Source: Opitutaceae bacterium
GTDB lineage: Bacteria; Verrucomicrobiota; Verrucomicrobiae; Opitutales; Opitutaceae
Assembly: GCA_031266495.1 (NCBI GenBank)
Contig: JAISAX010000074.1
Span: forward strand, 1 to 6,878
Direction: 5' to 3'
Length of the DNA: 6,878 bases
The translations under genes were made by a program, and so were the position numbers. Below the pieces are notes generated by a model. The model worked only from the letters and a program-made list of their open reading frames with translations, did no database searches and was not told the DNA's origin. Position 1 is the stretch's first letter; each line of letters starts with the position of its first letter. Shown here piece after piece: positions 1-6,315 of this stretch.

Positions 1-1042
1 GATTATCTTCACCAATCACCAACCCAACACCCGCAGCCCCCTGCCCCCCGAACTCGCCGAACGCGGCGTGATTTTTTGTACGCTCGACGAAGCCCTCCGC
101 AACCACGCCGACATCGTCCACCGCTATTTCCGGAAACACCCCGCCAACCCCGGCGGCGAAAAATTCGTCGCCCTCAACACCGCCTACACCACCACCGGCG
201 CCCTCCTCTACGTGCCCAAAGGCATCGAAATCGCCGCGCCCCTCATCCTCCGGCACACGCTCGACGGCGACAACAAAGCCCTATTCCCGCACACCCTCGT
301 CATCCTCGAAGACCAGGCCCATGCCACGCTCGTCGAATACTTCAGCAGCGCCACCCCCCACGCCCGCCAACTCGCCAGCGGCGTCAACCACCTGCACGCC
401 GGACCCGGCGCGCACCTCACCTACATCGGCGCGCAAACCTGGTCCGACAACACCCTCGCCTACCAAAGCACCACCATCGAAGCCGGGCGCGACGCCCACG
501 TCCTCACGCTCAACCTGCACCTCGGCGGCCACCGCGCCCGCCACGAATCCCACAGCCGCCTCCACGGACCCGGCGCGCACACCGAAATGCTCGCGCTCAC
601 CATCGCCGACGGCGCCCGCGAGTACGACCAACGCACCCGGCAAACCCACGCCGCGCCGCACACCACCTCCAACCTCCTCTACAAAAACGCCCTCCTCGAC
701 ACCGCCAGGACGATCTTCTCCGGCCTCATCACCGTGGAGCCCGACGCCCAAAAAACGGACGCCTACCAAAGCAACCGCAACCTCATGCTCAGCGACACCG
801 CCGAAGCCAACAGCCTCCCCGGCCTGGAAATCGAAGCCAACGACGTCCGCTGTACCCACGGCTCCACGACAAGCCGCATCGAACCCGAACAACAATTCTA
901 CCTGCAAGCCCGAGGCATCGATCAAAAAAACGCCCACGAACTCCTCATCTACGGCTTCTTCGAGGAAGTCCTCGGCAAGCTCGAAAACGAACCACTCCAC
1001 GACGCCCTGGTGGCGCTGATCCGCGGCAAATTCAAAAAGTAA
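1..1042 (+). CDS. sufD: SufD, Fe-S cluster assembly scaffold protein (5' partial)
   Basis: The reading frame is open from base 2 to the TAA at 1040-1042, so the gene starts upstream; the GTG at 68 is internal. About 346 residues are visible. SufD works with SufB and the ATPase SufC as a cytosolic scaffold that builds Fe-S clusters and passes them to apoproteins. The right-handed beta-helix core is seen as a long stretch with weak repeats. The C-terminal end carries the diagnostic CTHGST motif (Cys about residue 284 counted from the window edge, then His), followed by EQQFYLQARGI and a helical tail. The Cys-x-His-Gly form fits SufD better than SufB. Full-length SufD is usually 400-450 residues, so roughly 80-100 N-terminal residues lie outside. 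sufT follows 82 bp downstream on the same strand, supporting a suf operon; sufB and sufC would be expected upstream. Confidence 0.93.
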   Translation, partial: IIFTNHQPNTRSPLPPELAERGVIFCTLDEALRNHADIVHRYFRKHPANPGGEKFVALNTAYTTTGALLYVPKGIEIAAPLILRHTLDGDNKALFPHTLVILEDQAHATLVEYFSSATPHARQLASGVNHLHAGPGAHLTYIGAQTWSDNTLAYQSTTIEAGRDAHVLTLNLHLGGHRARHESHSRLHGPGAHTEMLALTIADGAREYDQRTRQTHAAPHTTSNLLYKNALLDTARTIFSGLITVEPDAQKTDAYQSNRNLMLSDTAEANSLPGLEIEANDVRCTHGSTTSRIEPEQQFYLQARGIDQKNAHELLIYGFFEEVLGKLENEPLHDALVALIRGKFKK

Positions 1043-1060
1043 CCCGCCCCAATCCCCACC

Positions 1061-1105
1061 ACTCGCATAACTCCCATCGGTCCCATCACTCCCATAACTC
1101 CCATC
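1061..1105. repeat. Degenerate 9-bp tandem repeat, five units
   Basis: Five consecutive 9-mers lie in the sufD-sufT gap: ACTCGCATA, ACTCCCATC, GGTCCCATC, ACTCCCATA and ACTCCCATC. The consensus is ACTCCCATM, with one or two changes in the first and third units. The array ends 19 bp before the sufT start, so it lies in the untranslated leader or spacer. The clean 9-bp period is seen directly. Any regulatory role is unknown; copy number could vary between strains. Confidence 0.85.
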
Positions 1106-1124
1106 CCTCCTCCACACACACACC

Positions 1125-1685
1125 ATGTCCGCCACCCAAGACCGCAACCTCACCCGCGAAATCACCGCCACGCAAATCCCGAGCGGGAGCCGGCAGACCC
1201 TCTCTGCCGGCACCCGCATCTACCTGCACCAGACGCTCGGCGGCAGCTTCACCGTGCAGACGGACTTCGGCCTCTACCGCATCGACGGCAAGGACGGCGA
1301 CGCCCTCGGCGAAGAGATCCACGACGACACCATCCACGCCGGAACGCTGGCCGACGGCGCCCCCGATCCCGAAGCCATCCATGAGCAACTCAAAAAAGTC
1401 TATGACCCGGAGATACCGGTGAACATCGTCGATCTCGGCCTTGTCTATTCGGTGGACATCAAGAAAACCGACCCCGATGCCGACGCCCCCGGATACAAGG
1501 TAATTGTGGCGATGACGCTCACGGCGCCCGGCTGCGGCATGGGCCCGGCCATCGCGGAAGAAGCGAAGAACAAGCTCCTGCACGTCCCCGGAGTCAGCGC
1601 CGCCGACGTCACCATCACCTGGGAACCACCCTGGAGCCAGGAAATGATCACCGAGGAAGGCAAGATGAAGCTCGGCCTGATCTGA
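1125..1685 (+). CDS. sufT: SufT, putative Fe-S cluster assembly/maturation factor (MIP18/DUF59 family)
   Basis: This 186-residue protein has the length and two-part layout of the long SufT form. An N-terminal beta-rich part (about residues 1-75) is followed by the MIP18/DUF59 domain (about 84-186). The domain is recognised by DPEIPVNIVDLGLVY (94-108), the MTLTAPGCGMGP segment with the conserved Cys137, and WEPPWSQEMI (from 166). SufT proteins take part in cytosolic Fe-S protein maturation, probably in cluster delivery to targets, and are often encoded in suf operons, as here 82 bp after sufD. The ATG at 1125 is chosen because the domain layout is complete from there. No Shine-Dalgarno sequence precedes it; the leader is pyrimidine-rich with CCTCCTCC at 1106-1113. 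Translation may be coupled to, or share the mRNA of, sufD. Confidence 0.93.
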   Translation: MSATQDRNLTREITATQIPSGSRQTLSAGTRIYLHQTLGGSFTVQTDFGLYRIDGKDGDALGEEIHDDTIHAGTLADGAPDPEAIHEQLKKVYDPEIPVNIVDLGLVYSVDIKKTDPDADAPGYKVIVAMTLTAPGCGMGPAIAEEAKNKLLHVPGVSAADVTITWEPPWSQEMITEEGKMKLGLI

Positions 1686-1708
1686 GATGTTATCGAGAGA
1701 GGCAGGTT

Positions 1709-1855
1709 TTATTCGCCCTTGAGGCAGGCGTCGGGAATAGCGTCGAGATTACCCTCCGCGAGACCGATGCAGGTGTCCGCCGCGCCGGGAAAATCGGCTG
1801 GCTTGATGACAGGATTTTTTGCGTGACGAGCCAGGAGAGTTGGTTTGCGAAACAT
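1709..1855 (-). pseudogene. GH130-like glycosidase remnant (N- and C-terminal ends joined)
   Basis: A 48-codon minus-strand frame runs from the ATG at 1855 to the TAA at 1709-1711. Its first half, LLARHAKNPVIKPADFPG, resembles the start of GH130 glycoside phosphorylases and hydrolases, which begin with an RHxxNPxxxPxD-like segment. Its second half, GAADTCIGLAEGNLDAI, resembles their C-terminal strand, usually preceded by YY and of the form GAADTxxxLATxxLD. The roughly 280-300 residues that normally lie between, including the five-bladed propeller and active site, are absent, yet the frame is kept. The simplest reading is an internal in-frame deletion, so the product would not be catalytic. 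It lies 51 bp after the MDR fragment on the same strand, which fits an old MDR-GH130 sugar operon. The family assignment rests on memory of short motifs; an unrelated small protein is possible. Confidence 0.5.
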
Positions 1856-1889
1856 AGGCGGGATGAGTGAACGTTGATGGAAGGCATCG

Positions 1890-1905
1890 CCCGGATTGTT
1901 CCGGG
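1890..1905. repeat. Perfect 6-bp hairpin after the dehydrogenase stop codon
   Basis: CCCGGA and TCCGGG pair around a TTGT loop (ACAA on the minus strand), immediately downstream of the minus-strand TGA at 1907-1909 and before the GH130-like remnant. No T-run follows on the minus strand, so it is not a classical intrinsic terminator. It could be an mRNA stabilising or processing stem between two cistrons. Confidence 0.5.
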
Positions 1906-1906
1906 T

Positions 1907-2464
1907 TCACGGACTGTCGTAGAAGAGGAGCACTTTGCCGGAGAGTCCGCCGGTCATGGCGGAGAAGGCTTGGGCGGCGTCGGCGAGAGGGAAACGGTGT
2001 GTGATGAGCGAGGTCACGGGCAGGCCATTGCGGGCGAGCGCCAGCATGTCCGCGTATTCGTGAAAATGGTAAAACCATGAGCCGGTGGCGGTGATGTCGC
2101 GGCGGATGAAGTCCTCGCTGGAGGACAGTTCGACGGCGGGTGGTTCGCCGTTGAAGATAACCAATCCGCCTTTGCGGACGGACGGGAAACAGAGTTTTGC
2201 CGTCGCCGGGACGCCTGCCGCCTCGATGGCAACATCAGCCCAGGCATTGTGCGTAAGGCTGCGAATGGCAGCGGGAACATCGGCGGCGGCGGAGGATTCG
2301 ATGACGTGACCGGCGCCGAGCTTGCGGGCGAGTTCGAGGCGGGCAGGGGCGCGGTCAATGCCGATCACCCGGCGGCCAAGATGCGTTTGCATGATGACGC
2401 TGCCGAGCCCGATGGGGCCGAGTCCGAAAACCGCCACCGTCTGCTGTGCGATTGCCGAACCGGA
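1907..2464 (-). pseudogene. Zinc-type alcohol dehydrogenase (MDR superfamily), C-terminal half only
   Basis: About 185 codons down to the TGA at 1907-1909 encode the Rossmann half of a medium-chain dehydrogenase. TVAVFGLGPIGL carries the GxGxxG nucleotide loop (codons near 2425-2408). It is followed by VIGIDRAPARLELARKLGA, with an acidic residue after the second strand that favours NAD(H). The frame then continues through an ADVAIEAAGVP segment to a normal C-terminus ending GKVLLFYDSP. The first 160-170 residues, with the catalytic zinc ligands, are missing. Upstream of SGSAIAQQTV the coding strand runs straight into CCTCC and an 11-C run, and then into the 3' end of an unrelated PEP-CTERM gene. 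The open frame continues artificially to 2584, but that part is out-of-frame PEP-CTERM sequence. Substrate cannot be told; polyol or sugar oxidation is likely from the neighbours. A working enzyme is not expected. Confidence 0.82.
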
Positions 2465-2475
2465 GGGGGGGGGGG
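2465..2475. repeat. Run of 11 G at the dehydrogenase breakpoint
   Basis: Eleven consecutive Gs, flanked by GGA and AGGGG, sit exactly where recognisable dehydrogenase sequence stops and foreign sequence begins. Such a run is either a slippage hotspot or a mark of a faulty join in the assembly. Confidence 0.85.
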
Positions 2476-2519
2476 AGGGGCTCCGGCGAAACAAACAACG
2501 AAGATCTGACGGCGGGCGG

Positions 2520-2699
2520 TTATTTCCGGCGGCGGTGGAACGCGATGGAGACAAGCGCGAGCGCACCGAGGACGGCGGCGACACTGGCCGACTCGGGGAC
2601 AGGGGCGAGGTTGGTGACGGTCATGTTGTCGAGCGCGACGGCACCGCTGGCGGCGAGGCCGCTACTCCCGAAGATAAACTGGCGCAACACTTCGGTACC
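2520..2699 (-). pseudogene. PEP-CTERM protein, C-terminal sorting-signal fragment
   Basis: Read on the minus strand, about 59 codons ending at the TAA at 2520-2522 encode FIFGSSGLAASGAVALDNM, then a short linker, then the motif VPESAS (a PEP/VPEP-type motif). After this come a hydrophobic helix (VAAVLGALALVSIAF) and a basic tail HRRRK at the very C-terminus. This is the tripartite PEP-CTERM signal that exosortase systems recognise to process exported surface or biofilm proteins. The body of the protein is absent: an in-frame stop lies at 2715-2717 and the sequence changes identity at about 2691-2704, where the LacI fragment starts on the other strand. No plausible start or signal peptide exists, so this is a fragment and not a small gene. 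The motif is seen directly; the origin is inferred. Confidence 0.78.
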
Positions 2700-2700
2700 C

Positions 2701-3603
2701 GTCAGGCAGACAGGTTACCGGAAAAACGTGATGGCCTCGGAACTGATGCGTGGAGTTCGCATGAGGAGAGCAAACGCAGCGGCGACACAACGCGGCGTAA
2801 TCGCGTTTCTCTCACACGAACCCCAATCACAGTATAACAACCTCGATTTCGAATTTTATCCGCAAATGATCTCCGGCATCCGTACGAGAGCAGAGCGCCT
2901 CGGCTATTGTACTGACATTTTTTGGACACGAGAGCCGGACCATTCGCTGGCGCGACTGGGGGCGATTTTGCGGGCGCGTGGCATCACGGGGATAATTCTC
3001 GGCCCATTGCCGGAGCGACAGCGAATGGACGATTTTCCGTGGGCAAATTTTTCGGCCGTGGCTTACGGCTACATGCTCGAATCGCCGCACCTGCACCATG
3101 TGCAAAATAACATGTATGAGAACATGCGCGAAATCCTGGCTCGCTTTGGAACGTGTAGTTTCAAGCGCATCGGTTTCATAACGGACAGGCGGGCAGAAGA
3201 CCGGTTGGGACGCCTCTCGGAGGCGTATTTTGGGCTATGGCAAAAAGACATTTCGCCTCGTTTGCGTTTTCCGTTGCTGGAGGTGTCGTCGGCGGACGAC
3301 GCGGGTAATATCAGCACGTGGGTGCGCAAACACCGGCTTGATGCCGTGGTCAGCCAAGTAGGATACATCGTTGATATTGTGCGCGCCGAGACGAGGCCGG
3401 ATGGAAGACGTGTAGCGTTTGCCTGGCTGGCATCACAAACCAATACGCCTGACATCAGCGGTATGGCACCGTGCCACAAAACGCTCGGAGCGGTCTGCCT
3501 GGACATGGTGGCAACCATGATTGCACACGGCGAGCGCGGTATCCCGGCCATGCCTCGCTCGGTATTGATCCCGGGCGTCTGGCGCGAGGGCATAACCCTG
3601 TGA
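2701..3603 (+). pseudogene. LacI-family transcriptional regulator lacking its helix-turn-helix head
   Basis: About 300 codons to the TGA at 3601-3603 encode the hinge and effector-binding part of a LacI/GalR-type regulator. RQTGYRKNVMASELMRGVR (from 2704) matches the end of the DNA-binding head and the start of the linker. RGVIAFLSHEP then opens the periplasmic-binding-protein-like domain, which continues through GITGIILGPLP and FKRIGFITDRRAEDRLGR to a normal end, IPGVWREGITL. About 50 N-terminal residues with the HTH are missing; the frame upstream of 2701 is antisense to the PEP-CTERM fragment. GTG 2728 or ATG 2731 could in principle start translation, but the product could not bind DNA by the usual domain. 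It points away from the MDR fragment, as expected for a local repressor divergent from its sugar operon. Effector unknown, probably a sugar. Confidence 0.82.
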
Positions 3604-3651
3604 ATGAAGTTCGCCCGATCTGAGAGCGCTCCGCCAAGCCTGCCCGCCCGC

Positions 3652-4500
3652 TCACGCACCCCCGCCAAACTGCTCTCCCAGTCGCTGCGCCAGCGCATGC
3701 GTGCGGGAAAGCGCGCGCCGCTTCGCCGCCGCCGGGCCACCGCCTGCCTGCGCCGGACGGAACGCCAGTCCGAGCGCCGCCAGCAATTCGCCGCGCGAAC
3801 CCGTCACGGGAAACGCCATCGGCGCCAGAGGCGCTCCGGGTCTGTCCAGGACAGCACGGCGTTCCTTGCGCACCTTGTCCAGTTGTGCCTCCAGCGCCTC
3901 GACCGATCCCCACAAAGGCGCGCCGAAATCGGCAAACGGATAACGGCTCATGCACGCCTCGCGCCAGGCGTCGTTGCCCAACGCCAGAAACACCAGCGAC
4001 GTGGCGCTGATATACGGCGGACTCGACCGGTCCGCCTGCCTGTCCACGCTCGCCGGATTTTCGGGACTCACCCGCAACGACACGCGCACCTCCGTCCCCG
4101 CCGCCTCGACCAGCAGCGCCGCCGATCCGGGAAACTCCGCCGCCAGCGCCAGCAGCGCCGGCTCCGCCGCCAGATGCAGCGTATTGGTCAGAATATTACG
4201 ACTGGCCAGCGCCGCCAGCGCGGGACCCGCCGCATAACGCACCGGCTGCGTGAGCCGCGCCAGATAACCGTCTTCCAGCAACGTCCGGGCAAGATTGTGC
4301 ACGGTGGTTTTTTTCAACCCCGTCAACTCCGCCAGCCGGCCGAGCGTCAGCCCGTCCTCCGCCTGGCTCACCCGCTCCAGAACCGCCAGCCCGCGCTGCA
4401 AGGACTGCACGCCGCCGCTGCCACTGCTGCCGCCTGGTTTTCCCTCGCGCGGATTCCCGTTGTGCCTCGTCCCGTTCGTCATGCCCGTTGCCTGTTTCAT
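3652..4500 (-). CDS. IclR-family transcriptional regulator
   Basis: This 282-residue protein has a Gly/Ser-rich N-terminal tail (1-30). A winged helix-turn-helix follows (about 31-82: VQSLQRGLAVLERV, then LTLGRLAELTGLKKTTVHNL, then LLEDGYLAR). The larger IclR effector-binding domain (about 105-275) comes next and includes PYISATSLVFLALG. Length and order match the family. IclR proteins are dimeric cytosolic regulators that bind small carboxylic or sugar-acid effectors; KdgR, the pectin-catabolism repressor, belongs to the family. The gene is divergent from the GH88/GH105 hydrolase across a 90-bp gap, so that gene is its probable target, perhaps together with itself. ATG 4500 is chosen because AGGTGA lies 9 bases upstream on the minus strand; ATG 4482 is the alternative. 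It converges on the broken LacI gene with a 48-bp gap and no clear terminator. Confidence 0.9.
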   Translation of the reverse strand: MKQATGMTNGTRHNGNPREGKPGGSSGSGGVQSLQRGLAVLERVSQAEDGLTLGRLAELTGLKKTTVHNLARTLLEDGYLARLTQPVRYAAGPALAALASRNILTNTLHLAAEPALLALAAEFPGSAALLVEAAGTEVRVSLRVSPENPASVDRQADRSSPPYISATSLVFLALGNDAWREACMSRYPFADFGAPLWGSVEALEAQLDKVRKERRAVLDRPGAPLAPMAFPVTGSRGELLAALGLAFRPAQAGGGPAAAKRRALSRTHALAQRLGEQFGGGA

Positions 4501-4590
4501 AAGATCATTTCACCTGACGCCAACCTCGCAGTTGTCGCTTGACGACGCAAGACCATACATCATTATTGGATAATTATTCCGATTAGCCGA
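4501..4590. promoter_or_regulatory. Divergent control region between the IclR regulator and the GH88/GH105 gene
   Basis: This 90-bp gap is AT-rich at its right side, unlike its surroundings. It holds an inverted repeat ATTAT-TGG-ATAAT (4562-4574) overlapping GGATAATTATTCC (4568-4580), and a second short palindrome GTCG-CTTGA-CGAC (4534-4546). Either could be an IclR operator. A possible plus-strand promoter is TTGACG (4539-4544) with ATTATT (4562-4567) at 17-bp spacing; the -10 match is poor. For the regulator, AGGTGA (4512-4517 read as TCACCT) is its ribosome binding site. No good Shine-Dalgarno sequence precedes the hydrolase start at 4591. Site roles are inferred. Confidence 0.45.
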
Positions 4591-5696
4591 ATGAAAACAT
4601 CCACCCTCCTTCCCCCCCCCCCCTCCCTGCCGGTCCTGCGACCGCCGCCATCAACTGCGCCCGTCTCGCCGAGCGGTCCTTTCACCGCCACGTCGCCACG
4701 CATCCACTTGGCCACTACACCGGCATCGTCTCGCTCCACGGCCTCGCCCGGCTCGCCACCAGCGTTGCCGACCCCGCGGAACGCGAACGCCTGCTCGCCC
4801 TGGTGCGCGAGAGCTTCGCTCCCTTCATCCGTGGCGAGGAAAATTTCCCCTGCAATTTTCCCAACTACCGCATCGGTGGCAATGGCGCCGCTTTCCTCTG
4901 GTGGCAGGGACTTCTTCCCGAGGCCGACCAAGCCCTCTTCGTCACCGCCGCCGACCAGATCATGACCAATGCCCCGCGTGACCGTCACGGCGTGCTGTCC
5001 CACCCGGGCGACATTCCCGCCGAGAAAATCTGGATCGACATCGCCTTTGCCATCACCCCGTTCCTTCTCTTTTGCGGACTCGCCCTCGACCGCGACGACT
5101 ACATCCGGGAGGCGTGGAAACAGACACGCGGCTACATCGGGCTGCTCCGCGACCCGGCCAACGGCCTGTACAACCAGGCGCGCAATTTCCGCGGCGCGGG
5201 CCACCGCACGCAGGATCACTGGAGTCGCGGCAACGGCTGGGGCATTCTCGCGCTCACCGAACTCGTCAATTACCTGCCCGATGCCCATCCCGTCCGTGCC
5301 GAAGCCGAAGCCGTCTTTACCGATCTCGTCAACGCCTGCCTGCGCGTGCAGGACGCCGCCGGCCTCTGGCACCAGGAACTCACCCGGCACGATTCGTATG
5401 TGGAAACCTCCGGCACCGGCCTCATTCTCTACGCCATCGGCGCCGGCCTCGAGCGCGGCATCCTCGGCACGAACCATCGCGCCGCATTTGAAAAAGGACT
5501 ACGCGGACTGCTCGCCTACATTGCCGTTGACGGTTCCGTCCACAACACCTGCGTCGGCTGCCTCAGTCCCGGCCAAGGAACCATTGAGGACTACATGAAC
5601 CACCCCCATCGTCTCAACGACCCACACGCCTTCGGTCCTGTCACGCTTGCGTACACGCAAGCTCTCCGCCTCGGCATCGAAAGCATCACCATCTGA
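4591..5696 (+). CDS. GH88/GH105 unsaturated glycuronyl hydrolase, frame broken at a 12-C run
   Basis: The enzyme removes the unsaturated uronic acid left by polysaccharide lyases, typically from pectin or rhamnogalacturonan oligosaccharides. Family features in the corrected 368-residue product: FPNYRIGG near the start; EKIWIDIAFAITPFL with Asp150 in the position of the catalytic Asp of YteR-like enzymes; DHWSRGNGW (209-217); SYVETSGTG (269-277); and a C-terminal GPVTLAYTQALRL. The length matches the usual 360-380 residues. No signal peptide is seen, so it is probably cytosolic. The ATG at 4591 enters the 12-C run (4612-4623) in a frame that is wrong by one base for the rest of the gene. One extra C, or two fewer, gives MKTSTLLPPPPLPAGPATAA and a continuous frame. 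Without a shift, the first in-frame start is GTG 4803, which would drop about 70 N-terminal residues. Divergent from an IclR regulator, its likely controller. Confidence 0.85.
4612..4623. repeat. 12-C homopolymer inside the GH88/GH105 start region
   Basis: Twelve consecutive Cs lie 21 bases after the ATG at 4591. Thirteen (or ten) would join the start codon to the main frame; twelve sends it into a wrong frame that ends at 4965. This is the form of a slipped-strand contingency tract, and also the form of a homopolymer miscall. Confidence 0.85.
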
Positions 5697-5716
5697 CGGA
5701 CAACAGAAAGAGTGGC

Positions 5717-5733
5717 GCGGGCATCTTGCCCGT
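5717..5733. repeat. REP-like palindrome between convergent genes
   Basis: CGGGCA-TCT-TGCCCG (5718-5732) forms a perfect 6-bp stem with a 3-base loop, with a further G-T pair outside it. It lies between the convergent hydrolase and msrB genes. The wider sequence GCGCGGGCATCTTGCCCGT is of a type I recall as dispersed in Verrucomicrobia and related genomes, where it yields the peptide string GQDARAT when translated; that reading is present here on the minus strand. It could act as a bidirectional transcript end, but no T-run follows. Dispersal cannot be tested in this window, which has one copy. Confidence 0.6.
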
Positions 5734-5775
5734 ATTTCGCCGACGTCTCGTATCCGCCGTTCCCCGCCCGCTCCG

Positions 5776-6189
5776 CTACTTCGTTTCCGCCACTTTCGCC
5801 GACACGAATTTCAGCGCCGCCGAGTTCAGGCAAAAGCGCAGCCCCGTCGGTTCCGGACCGTCGGGGAACACGTGCCCGAGATGCCCGTCGCATCGCGGGC
5901 AGGTGATCTCCACCCGGTCCATGCCGTGGCTGGTGTCGCGCGAATTGACCACCGCATCCCGGGTGACCGGCTTGTAAAAACTCGGCCAGCCACAGTGCGA
6001 TTCGAATTTCGCCTCCGACGAAAACAGCTCCTGGCCGCAACCCGCGCACACATAGACGCCGGCGACCTCGTTGTTGAGATACTCCCCGGTGCCGGAGCGT
6101 TCGGTGCCTTTTTCGCGGAGGATGTGGAATTGCAGCGGCGTGAGGCGGGCGCGCCATCCGGCATCGGTTTTGACGACTTTGTCGGGCAT
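5776..6189 (-). CDS. msrB: Peptide-methionine (R)-S-oxide reductase MsrB
   Basis: This 137-residue single-domain protein reduces the R form of methionine sulfoxide in oxidised proteins, using thioredoxin as the usual reductant. All family marks are present: two zinc-binding pairs, CAGC (48-51) and CPRC (97-100); CGWPSFYKPV (66-75); DGHLGHVF (101-108); and the catalytic Cys120 in LRFCLNSAALKF (118-129). The ATG at 6189 gives the normal MsrB length. The frame stays open upstream to 6630, but that part is low-complexity, unlike any MsrB, and shows no signal peptide, so it is excluded. No Shine-Dalgarno sequence lies before the ATG; instead CCTCCTCC (coding strand, 6203-6196) is found 6 bases upstream. 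It converges on the GH88/GH105 gene with 79 bp between. Probably monocistronic, cytosolic housekeeping repair. Confidence 0.95.
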   Translation of the reverse strand: MPDKVVKTDAGWRARLTPLQFHILREKGTERSGTGEYLNNEVAGVYVCAGCGQELFSSEAKFESHCGWPSFYKPVTRDAVVNSRDTSHGMDRVEITCPRCDGHLGHVFPDGPEPTGLRFCLNSAALKFVSAKVAETK

Positions 6190-6315
6190 GGGAACGGAGG
6201 AGGTTGACGGAAGCGGTGGTGAATCAGAGGAGACGGGGGAAGAAGGCAGACATTGGAAAAACGGTCGCAGACACCGCGTTGACTTGCGGAGAAAGAACCT
6301 GGCACCATCGCCATT

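Noticed and set aside
281..1219. Long minus-strand open frame of 312 codons opposite sufD
   Set aside because: It is antisense to the clear sufD frame, its product is Val/Gly/Ala-rich with no recognisable domain, and its start is encoded by the tandem repeat region. A typical high-GC shadow.
1686..1708. Terminator between sufT and the convergent remnant
   Set aside because: No stem-loop followed by a T-run can be drawn in these 23 bases.
2465..2584. N-terminal extension of the dehydrogenase frame up to ATG 2584
   Set aside because: These codons are an out-of-frame reading of the PEP-CTERM fragment and the C run; they do not resemble the catalytic domain of an MDR enzyme.
2694..2699. GGTACC restriction-type hexamer at the PEP-CTERM/LacI junction, as a sign of cloning
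   Set aside because: One or two copies of any hexamer are expected in a window of this size; its position is suggestive but not evidence.
2446..2700. N-terminal extension of the LacI-like frame back to ATG 2446
   Set aside because: The 85 extra residues are antisense to the dehydrogenase edge and the PEP-CTERM fragment and contain no HTH, so they are not part of the regulator.
3604..4542. Plus-strand open frame of 312 codons opposite the IclR gene
   Set aside because: The product is an Arg/Gln-rich string of the kind produced antisense to GC-rich genes; the minus-strand IclR protein is complete and recognisable.
4563..5477. Minus-strand open frame of 304 codons opposite the GH88/GH105 gene
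   Set aside because: Antisense to a clear glycosidase frame, without any recognised motif.
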